This document shows positions 1-10,654 of a DNA stretch of 64,000 bases, piece after piece. Positions within the stretch are counted from its first letter, which is position 1. Every line of letters begins with the position of its first letter. The notes under the pieces are model-generated. The model had not been told where the DNA came from. It saw only the letters and a program-made list of their open reading frames with translations, and searched no databases. The DNA comes from Orychophragmus violaceus (lineage: Eukaryota > Streptophyta > Magnoliopsida > Brassicales > Brassicaceae). The stretch covers positions 102,349,489-102,413,488 of the forward strand of contig CM058237.1 of assembly GCA_030180135.1 (NCBI GenBank), given 5' to 3'. The translations under genes were made by a program, and so were the position numbers.

Positions 1-385
1 CGGCTGGGTTAGGGTTAGGGAAAAGAATTAGACTTGGTTTTATTAATAAAACCCTTCTCTAATTCCTTTTGGGCTTTTGGGCCCAAATACCAATCTGATT
101 AAATCCCTTGGATTTAATCAGACCCATTAATCTCTCTCTAAGTACGACAAATGCCTGGCACTTTTACCGTACTTCTGCTAAGCCGTTCCTACACATTTTC
201 CTGTTAGCTTAGGCGTGTGACCCATATGGGATCATATAATAAAGGCAATAAGTCCAAGACTTATAGATCATGAGCGGACTCTAGCAAGCCATCATGACCC
301 CCAGTATTATATGACTTATGTCTGATCATTGACATACTCTTACTTTCTAGAGACAGTACCGAGATTACTGGACACAATTCCAACA
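1..385 (-). repeat. Copia B, 3' LTR (cut by window edge)
   Basis: This is the outer part of the 3' LTR of minus-strand copia element B. It matches 14945-15329 base for base as far as I can read, and ends at 385 with the complement of TGTTGGAATTG. The rest of the LTR (about 252 bp at its R/U5 end) lies left of the window. The complement of a purine-rich tract follows directly at 386. A short telomere-like GGGTTAGGGTTAGGG run lies at 5-19. Confidence 0.93.
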
Positions 386-1232
386 ATCTCCCACTTGTAC
401 TGGAATCTCTGTATTCATAATCCTTTTGTCTCAATATCTCGATTATTCATAAGGCAAGATTAGTGTCATCCTTATAAAGCCTAATCTTTTTCATCGGACT
501 CTGATTCGATACTGACAATCCAAACGACTCGGGAAAGTCCGTTTGAGCATGGCCATGCATTTTCCAGTATTCAAATCTCCGATTGGCCAAGAGACATTCA
601 CTCCATTTATATTGGAGGGACAAATTCCGTCTTGCTCCATCACTGTAAACTACTCATTTCATAATACACCCAATCAAGGTCCTTATAACTATCGCTTAAC
701 GATAGCATTAGACAATGATCAAAGTGCATCAGTCCATGTGCAGTCACATGCATGCGAACTCAGGTCTAAGGACTATACTCTATAGTCGTAGTAAGAATCT
801 CTTATGACACAGATATAAATATCCTGAAGAGTTCTTATAATCGGGTCTTGTCCGGTCGTATGTTCCCAACATACACCTATGTACTGACTTTGATGCCGCG
901 CATCTATGACACATGAAACTTGGTCATAAGTCACATACCAATCTAGTCTCACACGGTTGTTGGTGTTCCAATTTCAACAACCTTCGACTAGGGACAGGAT
1001 GATATAAGCCATCTTTCAAATATAGGGTCTCATGATCAAGCTAAATGACTTTGATGACTCAAGATCAAGTCATTTACTTCGATGACCTATAAAATGGTTC
1101 ATATCATTTTGGAACGATTATTTCATCACAGTTAAAATAATCTTGAAATAATAATTTCATTAAACATAAAATGTTTTACAAGAACATATCAAATAACTAA
1201 ATAAAGCCTTTAAACTCCCACTCAAATTTAGA
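386..1232 (-). other. Copia B 3' untranslated region with polypurine tract
   Basis: Non-coding stretch between the B polyprotein stop and the 3' LTR. The plus-strand priming site is at 386-396 (AAGTGGGAGAT on the element strand). The block is closely similar to the 3' UTR of A (9127-9977) and recognisably to those of K and G. It has a small hairpin (CTATCG 689-694 pairing with CGATAG 700-705). I see no gene in it. Confidence 0.85.
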
Positions 1233-2827
1233 TTACATTTCAATGTCTCTAATACCTACAGCTTCAGTCAGGAACTCGAGCTTAGGCCTTGGGAGTGGCT
1301 TTGTCAACGGATCAGCGACGTTATCATCTGTCTGAACTCGGCTGATCTTGACTTCCTTTCTATTAATGATGTCACGTATCAAGTGAAATCTTCTTAGAAC
1401 ATGCTTGGATTTCTGGTGTGATCTTGGTTCCTTTGCCTGAGCAATAGCACCATTGTTATCACAAAACAGTGCCAGAGGCTCAGCCGCATCTGGTATCACA
1501 CCTAGTTCAATAATGAACTTTCGTATCCAAACAGCTTCCTTCGCAGCTTCTGAAGCGGCGATATATTCAGCTTCTGTAGTGGAATCAGCAACGGTGTCTT
1601 GCTTGGAGATTCTCCAACTGATTGCACCGCCATTTAGACAAAAGATATAACCGGACTGTGACCGGAAATCATCTTGGTCTGTCTGGAAACTTGCGTCCGT
1701 GAATCCACTGACTTTAAGCACATCACTTCCACCGTACACCAAGAACTTATCCTTAGTATGTCTTAGATACTTCAAGATATTATTTACGGCAATCCAGTGG
1801 CTTTCACCTGGATTTGACTGGTATCTACTCGTCATGCTCAATGCATAAGCAACATCAGGACGAGTACAGATCATGGCATACATGACAGATCCTATTGCAG
1901 ATGCATAAGGAATATTCTTCATGCGCTCAAGCTCAACAGCCGTCGTAGGGCTCTGCTTCTTGCTTAGCGTTGTGCCATGTACCATTGGCGTGAAGCCCTT
2001 CTTGGAATCTTTCATGCTGAATCTTTGTAGGACTTTGTCAATGTATGAATCTTGACACAAGCCTATCAGCCTTCTAGATCTATCCCGGTAGATCCTGATT
2101 CCAAGAACGTATGCGGCTTCACCCATGTCTTTCATGGAAAAACAACTTCCAAGCCAGTCCTTTACCGACTTTAGCATTGGAACGTCGTTTCCGAGAAGCA
2201 GTATGTCATCGACATACAGAATACGAAATACTATCTTGCTCCCACTAGTTTTCTTATACACGCATTGTTCTTCTTCGTTTCTGATGAAGTCAAATTGCTT
2301 GATTGCTTCATCAAAACGAAGATTCCAGCTCCTCGATGCTTGCTTCAATCCATAAATGGATTTATGAAGCTTGCATACTTTCCCAGCATTCTTTGGATCT
2401 ATGTAACCGTCAGGTTGCGTCATATACACATCCTCTTCCAGAATTCCATTCAGGAAGGCGGTTTTCACGTCCATCTGCCAAATTTCATAATCATGAAAAG
2501 CTGCAGTTGCTAGTAGAATCCGAATAGATTTCATCATAGCCACTGGTGAATAGGTTTCATCGTAATCCACTCCGTGAACTTGTCTGAAACCTTTTGCCAC
2601 CAACCTGGCTTTATAAATCTGGACATTTCCATCCACGTCAATCTTCTTCTTGAAGATCCATTTGCACTCGATGGCTTTTACACCAGCGGGTAAGTCAACC
2701 AATGAAAACACTTGGTTGACCGACATGGAGTCCATTTCGGAATCAGTGGCCTTGCGCCACTTCGAGGAATCTGGGCCCATCATGGCTTGATTGAAGTTCG
2801 ATGGTTCATCACCATCAATGATCAGAA
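1233..2827 (-). pseudogene. Copia B pol, C-terminal part: reverse transcriptase and RNase H
   Basis: This is the downstream half of the B polyprotein, cut off from its N-terminal part by insertion of element A at 2828. The frame is open for 516 codons and ends at 1233. Visible motifs are the RT core (KARLVAKGF, QMDVKTAFLNG, LYVDDILLLG) and the copia RNase H (FTDAS, STTEAEY, CDNNGA, then HVLRRFHLIRD). It is nearly identical to the same region of A, with a few amino-acid changes such as R for L just before the YVDD box. The reading continues across the A insertion at 10655. The enzyme copies element RNA to DNA in cytoplasmic virus-like particles; here it is disrupted by A and by an upstream frameshift. 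Confidence 0.93.
2823..2827. repeat. Target-site duplication CAGAA, left copy (element A)
   Basis: CAGAA abuts the 5' LTR of A and recurs at 10650-10654 just after the 3' LTR. Removing A and one copy restores continuous B pol sequence homologous to A's own pol. Confidence 0.96.
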
Positions 2828-3499
2828 TGTTGGAATTGTGTCCAGTAATCTCGGTACTGTCTCTAGAAAGTAAGAGTATGTCAATGATCAGACATAAGTC
2901 ATATAATACTGGGGGTCATGATGGCTTGCTAGAGTCCGCTCATGATCTATAAGTCTTGGACTTATTGCCTTTATTATATGATCCCATATGGGTCACACGC
3001 CTAAGCTAACAGGAAAATGTGTAGGAACGGTTTAGCAGAAGTACGGTAAAAGTGCTAGGCATTTACTGTACTTAGAGAGTATAAAACGGTTTAGCTACTC
3101 TGTGTCGATCGATACACAAGGTGTGTCGGTCGACACAGTGTGCGAATGCCGTCTAGTTAATTGGTGTTTGGGCCAAATGGCCCAAACGAAATCAGACAAG
3201 TTTTATAAGCTAAAACTCGAGTTTCTGATCAATTAACCCTAACACTCCAGCCGTAAACTCTCTCTCTCTGCGCCGAATTCCTCTAGTGGTCTAGCAGCCG
3301 TTTCCTGTGATCGCGTGTGTGAACCTTTGGAGGATTCATCCCTCGGTGTTTCTCTGATCTCAGACATACCATCTATTTCCGCTGCAAACAGGTATAAGGT
3401 GAGATCATCATTTGTTTCTATTCTGAGAAGAACCTAGATCGCATGTTTAGGTTGATATGAATCTAAGAATTGAATCAGGATCAACTAAACGTTCCTTCA
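2828..3499 (+). repeat. Copia A 5' LTR
   Basis: Starts TGTTGGAATTG and ends CTTCA; 672 bp, same length as the 3' LTR with an offset of 7150. It has TATA-like boxes at 3080-3086 and 3204-3209 and a paired palindrome module (cores 3105-3112 and 3126-3133). A good splice-donor context lies near its end (GT at 3392 or 3399). The first 250 bp match the B LTR closely; the rest is much more different. Confidence 0.97.
3101..3138. promoter_or_regulatory. Paired TCGRYCGA palindrome module in A LTR
   Basis: Two near-palindromes, cores TCGATCGA (3105-3112) and TCGGTCGA (3126-3133), lie exactly 21 bp apart. They are 71 bp upstream of the TATA-like box at 3204 and just downstream of the one at 3080. The same pair occurs in the 3' LTR (10255-10262 and 10276-10283). 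A regulatory role is inferred from recurrence in unrelated LTRs. Confidence 0.6.
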
Positions 3500-3500
3500 G

Positions 3501-3513
3501 TGGTATCAGAGCC
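3501..3513 (+). other. Copia A primer binding site (initiator tRNA-Met)
   Basis: TGGTATCAGAGCC, one base after the LTR, is the standard complement of the 3' end of plant initiator tRNA-Met. Confidence 0.95.
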
Positions 3514-5148
3514 AATGGTTCTGGTTTTTCTTGTTTAGATTCAATGTTTAGGATTGTTTTCTTGTTTAAAAGTGTTTTGAATCAACTACTGATAAGAGAA
3601 ACTACTTAAGTAACAAGAATTGGAACCTAAACACACATAAAATTGCAGAAACCAAGCTATATGATTTGGTAGAATGCGATTTCAAGAGGTCTGTATCGAC
3701 TGCGATCGCATGGATCGATCGATACGATCGCATGGATCGGTCGATACAGCCTATCGGTTAACCCTGTTAACGCGTGAAAGCATCGATCGATGCAGGATCG
3801 ATGCAGGTTCGATATTGGTGCATCGACCGATGCGGTTGGTGCACATCGATCGACACGGTTAGGGTTTTGACTCGGTTCAGTGCATGCGTGAGAGCATCGA
3901 TCGATACAGGATCGATGCACGATCGATGCAGGATCGATGCTGAGAGCATCGACCGATGTGGTTGATGGATCGATCGACACGGTTGGTCCATCGATCGACA
4001 TGGTTGGTTTAAGGCTCGGTTTAATTTTGATTAAAATTAATTCGTCCTGGTTTAATAAACAGATTTAATAATTTTATTAAGTCTGGTTAAACCGGGACAA
4101 GAAATCCAATGTCGAAAGAATTATTGGATTTAGTGCCTAAACCAGGATTTTCTAATTTGATTTGGTTGGACCAAATAAATTGAGAAAATCCGGTTTAGTA
4201 AATAACCGGTTGACAATTGTGGTCATCGTAGTAATTAAAATTTGGTTAGACCAATTTTAATGAACCAGACCGGTTATGTCATTTAATTGGACAATTGGGT
4301 CATGTCTTGGACATGGACCAGTTCTTGGGCCTCGGGCCAAGAAGTTAAAACAATTGGGCCAGTTATTTGAGTCTTTCTTCAGATTAATTTAAAATTTATT
4401 TTATAAAATTATAAAGTCGATTTTAAATTAAAGTTTCCGAAATTTTGAAATTAGAAAGTTTCTTAAATTAGAAGTTTCTGGATTTGCGGGTTTTGGATTT
4501 TAAAGAAATTTCTAAAGTTAGAAAGTTTCCGTTTTTAGAAAGTTTCCAATTTTAGAAAGTTTCCAAAAATAGTAGGTTTCCAAAAATGGAAAGTTTCCCG
4601 AAATAGTAATCTTCTATTTTGGGAATGAATTTTTTAAATAAACCTACGAACCTCAAATAATATCAAGCGTTGGATGTCTTGTCCATTCTATGTCAGCTGT
4701 CGAAGCCCATTCAATTGTATTCATGGCCTTACAGTGTGAGGGTGTCTGCTTTTGCGTGGATAAGACGGTTTGTGATTCATAAATGTCATTGGGAGTCCCA
4801 GACATTAATGATTACATGACTGTATAGTCTGGTTTTCTTGACTGGGCCATCGGGAGTCCCGGGCCTTGAGACATCAGAGTGGATTGGGCCTCGGGCCCAG
4901 ATTCACAACCAAGAGTTATATCACGGATATAATTAGCCGATATAGGGCTTACCGATATAAGCTAAGGTTTGGTGACGGCCAGTGGCCCACTTTAATCTTA
5001 GTTATATGTGGATCTTGGAATCATTATATTCTATTGAGGGTAACTTATGTTATTGAATATAATGCGTGATTAATCATATTAAATTTAATACGAGATTAAT
5101 CATATTGAACATTTTAACTAATAACCTTTTTATCTATATATTTCAGCT
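3514..5148 (+). other. Copia A leader with palindrome array; probable intron
   Basis: A 1.6-kb non-coding leader before gag. The segment 3690-4005 is packed with CGATCGAT-type palindromes, including two perfect 21-bp steps (cores at 3949, 3970 and 3991). Short frames reading SID/DRC repeats there are by-products of this array. After 4010 the leader is AT-rich and homologous to the B leader. It ends TTTCAG just before CTATG, a strong 3' splice site, with donor candidates in the LTR at 3392 and 3399. If spliced, the intron would remove the PBS and the array from the gag mRNA. Confidence 0.6.
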
Positions 5149-8100
5149 ATGACTACTACAAGCACACAAAACACATTCTCGATCCGGTCTGTTCTCGAAA
5201 AGGAGAAGCTGACTGGAACGAACTTCCTGACGTGGTCAAGGAACTTGAGGCTAGTCCTCAAGCAGGAGAAGAAGGATTATGTCCTTCGTGATCCTCTCCC
5301 CGAGAGGCCTCCTGCCAATGCCGCCAGGACTCTGCATAATGCTTGGGAAAAGCATTCGTCAGATGAAAATGATGCCTATTGCCTGATGTTGGTGACAATG
5401 ACTCCGGAGCTGCAAAAACAGTTCGAGAGTGTATTGTCACCCATCGAGATAATGGCAAGCCTGAAATCACTTTTTCAGGAGCAGGCTAGGACTGAGAGGT
5501 TTCAAACAGTTAAGAACCTCTTGGACTGCAAGTTGGCTGCGAATGCGGCAGTGAGTCCTCATGTCTTGAAGATGATGGGTTATCTCGATCATCTTCAGAA
5601 ACTCGACTGCCCAATCAGCCAGGAACTTGCCTGCGACATCATTCTGCAGTCATTACCTGCAAGCTATGATCAGTTCATTCTGAACTTTAACATGCATGGC
5701 TTGAGTAAGACATTGCCTGAGCTTCACGGAATGCTCAAGACTGCGGAGCCCAATTTGAGGAAAACCGCCAAGGACCCCAATGTGCTTATGGTGCAGAAGG
5801 GCAAGGGGTTTAAGAAATCCTCTGCTAAGGATAAGGGAAAGGCCAAGGCTGTCCAAGTCGCGGACAAGGACACGCCAAAGCCCAAGCCCAAGTCCAAGGC
5901 TGGGCCAACTGACATATGCAGGTTCTGTAAAGAACCAGGGCATTGGAGGAGAGAATGTAAGAAATTCCAGGAAGGTCTAAAGGAATTGAAGAAGAAGACT
6001 TATGAGACTTCTTCAACAGGTATTTTTGTTATAGAAGTTAATACAACTACTTCTGATAATACCTCATGGGTTATGGATACTGGTTGTGGGGCTCATATTT
6101 GTACTAATATGCAGGCACTCAGCAACAGTAGAAGGCTGAAGCAAGGACAAGTGGAGCTACGAGTTGGGAATGGAGCGAAAGTTCCAGCGCTAGCTGTAGG
6201 CACTTACTTGTTGTCTTTACCTTCGGGATTGATTTTAGAACTCAATAATTGTTATTTTGTACCTGCTATAAGCAGAAATATTATTTCAATTTCTTTGTTG
6301 GATTTGGAAGGTTATGATTTTTCAGTTAAGAATAAATTATGTTCCTTCAATCGCAACAATTTGTTCTATGGTTCTGCCCCTCTTATGAATGGGCTTTACA
6401 TACTCGATCAATCCGCGCCAATTTATAACATTAATACCAAACGGTTCAAACCTAATGAGGAGAACCGAACGTTTCTATGGCATTGTCGTTTAGGGCACAT
6501 CAGCGAGAAACGCATCAAGAGGCTCCATTCGAATGGACTTCTTGGCTCATTTGACTTTGAGTCATGTGAGAAATGCGAATCCTGCATGATGGGCAAAATG
6601 ACACGGGCCCCCTTTAATAAACCTAACGAGAGGGCCAGTGACTTATTGGGCCTGATACACACTGATGTGTGTGGCCCAATGTCCACAAATGCAAGAGGAA
6701 ACTATCAGTACTTCATTACCTTTACTGATGATTTCAGTAGGTATGGATATGTTTATTTAATGAAACATAAGTCTGAATCTTTTGAGAAGTTCAGAGAATT
6801 CCAAAATGAAGTACAGAACCAACTTGGCAAAAGCATTAAGGCTCTTCGGTCCGACCGAGGAGGAGAATACTTAAGCCAAGAATTCAGTGATCATCTGAGA
6901 GAGTGTGGGATCGTATCCCAACTCACTCCTCCTGGAACACCTCAATGGAATGGTGTGTCTGAAAGGAGAAATCGGACCTTATTGGATATGGTTCGATCTA
7001 TGATGAGTCACACAGACCTTCCAATATCCCTTTGGGGATATGCTCTGCTAACAGCAGTGTTCACTCTAAATAGAGCGCCATCGAAAGCAGTAGCAAAGAC
7101 ACCATATGAATTATGGACTGGAGAAGCTCCAGTGCTGTCTTATCTCAGAATTTGGGGTTGTGAAGCCTATGTCAAGAGATTGATCTCAGACAAGCTTACA
7201 CCAAAATCTGACAAATGCTACTTCATTGGTTATCCACGGGAAACCAAGGCTTATTACTTCTATCTACGTTCCGAGAACAAGATCTTTGTTGCCCGGGATT
7301 GTAACTTTCTTGAGAGGGAGTTTCTCTCTAAGAAAGACAGTGGGAGTAAGGTACTGCTTGAAGAAATTCAAGATGAACAGGATACTGCTCAACCTAATGA
7401 GGAAGAGCAGCAGGAGGACCTACAAGAAATTGTAGAGCCTGAACCTGTAGTACCTGAAGTTCGAAGATCCGGGAGGATCCGTCACGAACCCGAGAGATAT
7501 CAAGGATTCCTCGTGACTGACTGTCATGATCTTTTGATCATTGATGGTGATGAACCATCGAACTTCAATCAAGCCATGATGGGCCCAGATTCCTGTAAGT
7601 GGCGCAAGGCCACTGATTCCGAAATGGACTCCATGTCGGTCAACCAAGTGTTTTCGTTGGTTGACTTACCCGCTGGTGTAAAAGCCATCGAGTGCAAATG
7701 GATCTTCAAGAAGAAGATTGACGTGGATGGAAATGTCCAGATTTATAAAGCCAGGTTGGTGGCAAAAGGTTTCAGACAAGTTCACGGTGTGGATTACGAT
7801 GAAACCTATTCACCAGTGGCTATGATGAAATCTATTCGGATTCTACTAGCAACTGCAGCTTTTCATGATTATGAAATTTGGCAGATGGACGTGAAAACCG
7901 CCTTCCTGAATGGAATTCTGGAAGAGGATGTGTATATGACGCAACCTGACGGTTACATAGATCCAAAGAATGCTGGGAAAGTATGCAAGCTTCATAAATC
8001 CATTTATGGATTGAAGCAAGCATCGAGGAGCTGGAATCTTCGTTTTGATGAAGCGATCAAGCAATTTGACTTCATCAGAAACGAAGAAGAACAATGCGTG

Positions 8101-9126
8101 TATAAGAAATCTAGTGGGAGCAAGATTGTATTTCTTATTCTGTATGTCGATGACATACTGCTTCTCGGAAACGACGTTCCAATGCTGAAGTCGGTAAAGG
8201 ACTGGCTTGGAAGTTGTTTTTCCATGAAAGACATGGGTGAAGCCGCATACGTTCTTGGAATCAGGATCTACCGGGATAGATCTAGAAGGCTGATAGGCTT
8301 GTGTCAAGATTCATACATTGACAAAGTCCTACAAAGATTCAGCATGAAGGATTCCAAGAAGGGCTTCACGCCGATGGTACATGGCACAACGCTAAGCAAG
8401 AAGCAGAGCCCTACGACGGCTGCTGAGCTTGAGCGCATGAAGAATATTCCTTATGCATCTGCAATAGGATCTGTCATGTATGCCATGATCTGTACTCGTC
8501 CTGATGTTGCTTATGCATTGAGCATGACGAGTAGATACCAGTCAAATCCAGGTGAAAACCATTGGATTGCCGTAAAGAATATCTTGAAGTATCTAAGACA
8601 TACTAAGGATAAGTTCTTAGTGTACGGTGGAAGTGATGTGCTTAAAGTCAGTGGATTCACGGACGCAAGTTTCCAGACAGACCAAGATGATTTCCGGTCA
8701 CAGTCCGGTTATATCTTTTGTCTGAATGGCGGTGCAATCAGTTGGAGAAGCTCCAAGCAAGACACCGTTGCAGATTCCACCACAGAAGCTGAATATATCG
8801 CCGCCTCAGAAGCTGCGAAGGAAGCTGTTTGGATACGGAAGTTCATTATTGAACTAGGTGTGATACCAGATGCGGCTGAGCCTCTGGCACTGTTTTGTGA
8901 CAACAATGGTGCTATAGCTCAGGCAAAGGAACCAAGATCACACCAGAAATCCAAGCATGTTCTAAGAAGATTTCACTTGATACGTGACATCATTAATAGA
9001 AAGGAAGTCAAGATCAGCCGAGTTCAGACAGATGATAACGTCGCTGATCCGTTGACAAAGCCACTCCCAAGGCCTAAGCTCGAGTTTCTGACTGAAGCTG
9101 TAGGCATTAGAGACATAGAAATGTAA
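5149..9126 (+). CDS. Copia A gag-pol polyprotein (1325 aa, intact)
   Basis: A single uninterrupted frame encoding the full Ty1/copia polyprotein. In order: gag of the UBN2 type (about 1-250); CCHC zinc knuckle starting at Cys257 (C-x2-C-x4-H-x4-C); aspartic protease with DTG at 310-312; integrase with an HHCC region (WHCRLGH...CEKCESC) and D506/D569/E605, where the last two are separated by exactly 35 residues; reverse transcriptase with YVDD at 999-1002; RNase H with TDAS near 1171-1174 and STTEAEY. The length is normal for a complete copia element. The ATG is the first in frame and sits two bases after a splice-acceptor-like TTTCAG. No catalytic residue appears lost, so this copy could supply proteins in trans to relatives such as B, D, K and G. 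Confidence 0.97.
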   Translation: MTTTSTQNTFSIRSVLEKEKLTGTNFLTWSRNLRLVLKQEKKDYVLRDPLPERPPANAARTLHNAWEKHSSDENDAYCLMLVTMTPELQKQFESVLSPIEIMASLKSLFQEQARTERFQTVKNLLDCKLAANAAVSPHVLKMMGYLDHLQKLDCPISQELACDIILQSLPASYDQFILNFNMHGLSKTLPELHGMLKTAEPNLRKTAKDPNVLMVQKGKGFKKSSAKDKGKAKAVQVADKDTPKPKPKSKAGPTDICRFCKEPGHWRRECKKFQEGLKELKKKTYETSSTGIFVIEVNTTTSDNTSWVMDTGCGAHICTNMQALSNSRRLKQGQVELRVGNGAKVPALAVGTYLLSLPSGLILELNNCYFVPAISRNIISISLLDLEGYDFSVKNKLCSFNRNNLFYGSAPLMNGLYILDQSAPIYNINTKRFKPNEENRTFLWHCRLGHISEKRIKRLHSNGLLGSFDFESCEKCESCMMGKMTRAPFNKPNERASDLLGLIHTDVCGPMSTNARGNYQYFITFTDDFSRYGYVYLMKHKSESFEKFREFQNEVQNQLGKSIKALRSDRGGEYLSQEFSDHLRECGIVSQLTPPGTPQWNGVSERRNRTLLDMVRSMMSHTDLPISLWGYALLTAVFTLNRAPSKAVAKTPYELWTGEAPVLSYLRIWGCEAYVKRLISDKLTPKSDKCYFIGYPRETKAYYFYLRSENKIFVARDCNFLEREFLSKKDSGSKVLLEEIQDEQDTAQPNEEEQQEDLQEIVEPEPVVPEVRRSGRIRHEPERYQGFLVTDCHDLLIIDGDEPSNFNQAMMGPDSCKWRKATDSEMDSMSVNQVFSLVDLPAGVKAIECKWIFKKKIDVDGNVQIYKARLVAKGFRQVHGVDYDETYSPVAMMKSIRILLATAAFHDYEIWQMDVKTAFLNGILEEDVYMTQPDGYIDPKNAGKVCKLHKSIYGLKQASRSWNLRFDEAIKQFDFIRNEEEQCVYKKSSGSKIVFLILYVDDILLLGNDVPMLKSVKDWLGSCFSMKDMGEAAYVLGIRIYRDRSRRLIGLCQDSYIDKVLQRFSMKDSKKGFTPMVHGTTLSKKQSPTTAAELERMKNIPYASAIGSVMYAMICTRPDVAYALSMTSRYQSNPGENHWIAVKNILKYLRHTKDKFLVYGGSDVLKVSGFTDASFQTDQDDFRSQSGYIFCLNGGAISWRSSKQDTVADSTTEAEYIAASEAAKEAVWIRKFIIELGVIPDAAEPLALFCDNNGAIAQAKEPRSHQKSKHVLRRFHLIRDIINRKEVKISRVQTDDNVADPLTKPLPRPKLEFLTEAVGIRDIEM

Positions 9127-9977
9127 TCTAAATTTGAGTGGGAGTTTGAGGGCTTTTATTTAGTTATTTGATATGTTCTTGTAAAACATTCTTATGTTTA
9201 ATGAAATTATTATTTCAAGATTATTTTAACTGTGATGAAATAATCGTTCCAAAGTGATATGAACCATTTTATAGGTCATCGAAGTAAATGACTTGATCTT
9301 GAGTCATCGAAGTCATTTAGCTTGATCATGAGACCCTATATTTGATAGATGTTTTATATCATCCCGTCCCTAGTCGAAGGTTGTTGAAATTGGAACACCA
9401 ACAACCGTGTGAGACTGGATTGGTACGTGACTTATGACAAAGTCTCAGTGTGTCATAGATGCGCGGCATCAAAGTCAGTACATAGGTGTATGTTTGGGAA
9501 CATACGACCGGACAAGACCCGCTTATAAGAACTCTTCAGGATATTTATATCTGTGTCATAAGAGATTCTTACTACGACTATAGAGTATAGTCCTTAGACC
9601 TGAGTTCGCATGCATGTGACTGCACATGGACTGATGCACTTTGATCATTGTCTAACGCTATCGTTCTGCGATAGTTATAAGGACCTTGTTTGGGTACATT
9701 ATGAAATGAATAGTTTACAGTGATGGAACAAGACGGAATTTGTCCCTCCAATATAAATGGAGTGAATATCTCTAGGCCAATCGGAGATTTGAATACTGGA
9801 AAATGCATGGCCATGCTCAAACGGACTTTCCCGAGTCGTTTGGATTGTCAGTATCAAATCAGAGTCCGATGAACAAGATTAGGCTTTATAAGGATGACAC
9901 CAATCTTGCCTTATGACTAATCGAGATATTGTGACAAAAGGATTATGAATACAGAGATTCCAGTACAAGTGGGAGAT
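9127..9977 (+). other. Copia A 3' UTR and polypurine tract
   Basis: An 850-bp non-coding stretch between the polyprotein stop and the 3' LTR, with the polypurine tract at 9967-9977. It is conserved in B and more weakly in K and G even where the LTRs differ. A small hairpin lies at 9658-9674 (CTATCG pairing with CGATAG). An antisense frame of about 80 codons (9578-9820) is discussed among the rejected items. Confidence 0.85.
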
Positions 9978-10649
9978 TGTTGGAATTGTGTCCAGTAATC
10001 TCGGTACTGTCTCTAGAAAGTAAGAGTATGTCAATGATCAGACATAAGTCATATAATACTGGGGGTCATGATGGCTTGCTAGAGTCCGCTCATGATCTAT
10101 AAGTCTTGGACTTATTGCCTTTATTATATGATCCCATATGGGTCACACGCCTAAGCTAACAGGAAAATGTGTAGGAACGGTTTAGCAGAAGTACGGTAAA
10201 AGTGCTAGGCATTTACTGTACTTAGAGAGTATAAAACGGTTTAGCTACTCTGTGTCGATCGATACACAAGGTGTGTCGGTCGACACAGTGTGCGAATGCC
10301 GTCTAGTTAATTGGTGTTTGGGCCAAATGGCCCAAACGAAATCAGACAAGTTTTATAAGCTAAAACTCGAGTTTCTGATCAATTAACCCTAACACTCCAG
10401 CCGTAAACTCTCTCTCTCTGCGCCGAATTCCTCTAGTGGTCTAGCAGCCGTTTCCTGTGATCGCGTGTGTGAACCTTTGGAGGATTCATCCCTCGGTGTT
10501 TCTCTGATCTCAGACATACCATCTATTTCCGCTGCAAACAGGTATAAGGTGAGATCATCATTTGTTTCTATTCTGAGAAGAACCTAGATCGCATGTTTAG
10601 GTTGATATGAATCTAAGAATTGAATCAGGATCAACTAAACGTTCCTTCA
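9978..10649 (+). repeat. Copia A 3' LTR
   Basis: 672 bp, TG...CA. Line-by-line comparison with 2828-3499 shows no difference that I can find. Confidence 0.97.
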
Positions 10650-10654
10650 CAGAA
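10650..10654. repeat. Target-site duplication CAGAA, right copy (element A)
   Basis: Right partner of 2823-2827; B pol reading resumes immediately after it. Confidence 0.96.

Larger units (their letters stand above)
2828..10649 (+). mobile_element. Copia A: complete Ty1/copia retrotransposon, probably autonomous
   Basis: A complete 7.8-kb element: 672-bp 5' LTR, initiator-Met PBS, a 1.6-kb leader, one open gag-pol frame (5149-9126), a 3' UTR, polypurine tract and 672-bp 3' LTR. The LTRs read as identical and the 5-bp TSD is perfect, so insertion is recent. It sits inside copia B, a close relative, in opposite orientation. Domain order PR-IN-RT-RNase H is diagnostic of Ty1/copia. The exact clade is not assigned. 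Confidence 0.97.

Noticed and set aside
5..19. Telomere-like GGGTTAGGGTTAGGG
   Set aside because: Only two units, and it is part of the copia B LTR (also at 14949-14963). Not an interstitial telomere.
543..785. Antisense frame of about 80 codons in copia 3' UTRs (also 9578-9820 in A)
   Set aside because: It lacks an ATG at its first codon, and most of the differences between the two copies change the amino acid (for example Q/L, T/I, N/K, L/R). That is not the pattern of a protein under selection; it follows from the copies being young.
3657..4001. Frames on both strands over the A leader reading repeated SID/DRC
   Set aside because: They arise because the palindrome array has units whose length is a multiple of three. 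No start context, no homology and no conservation in B or K.
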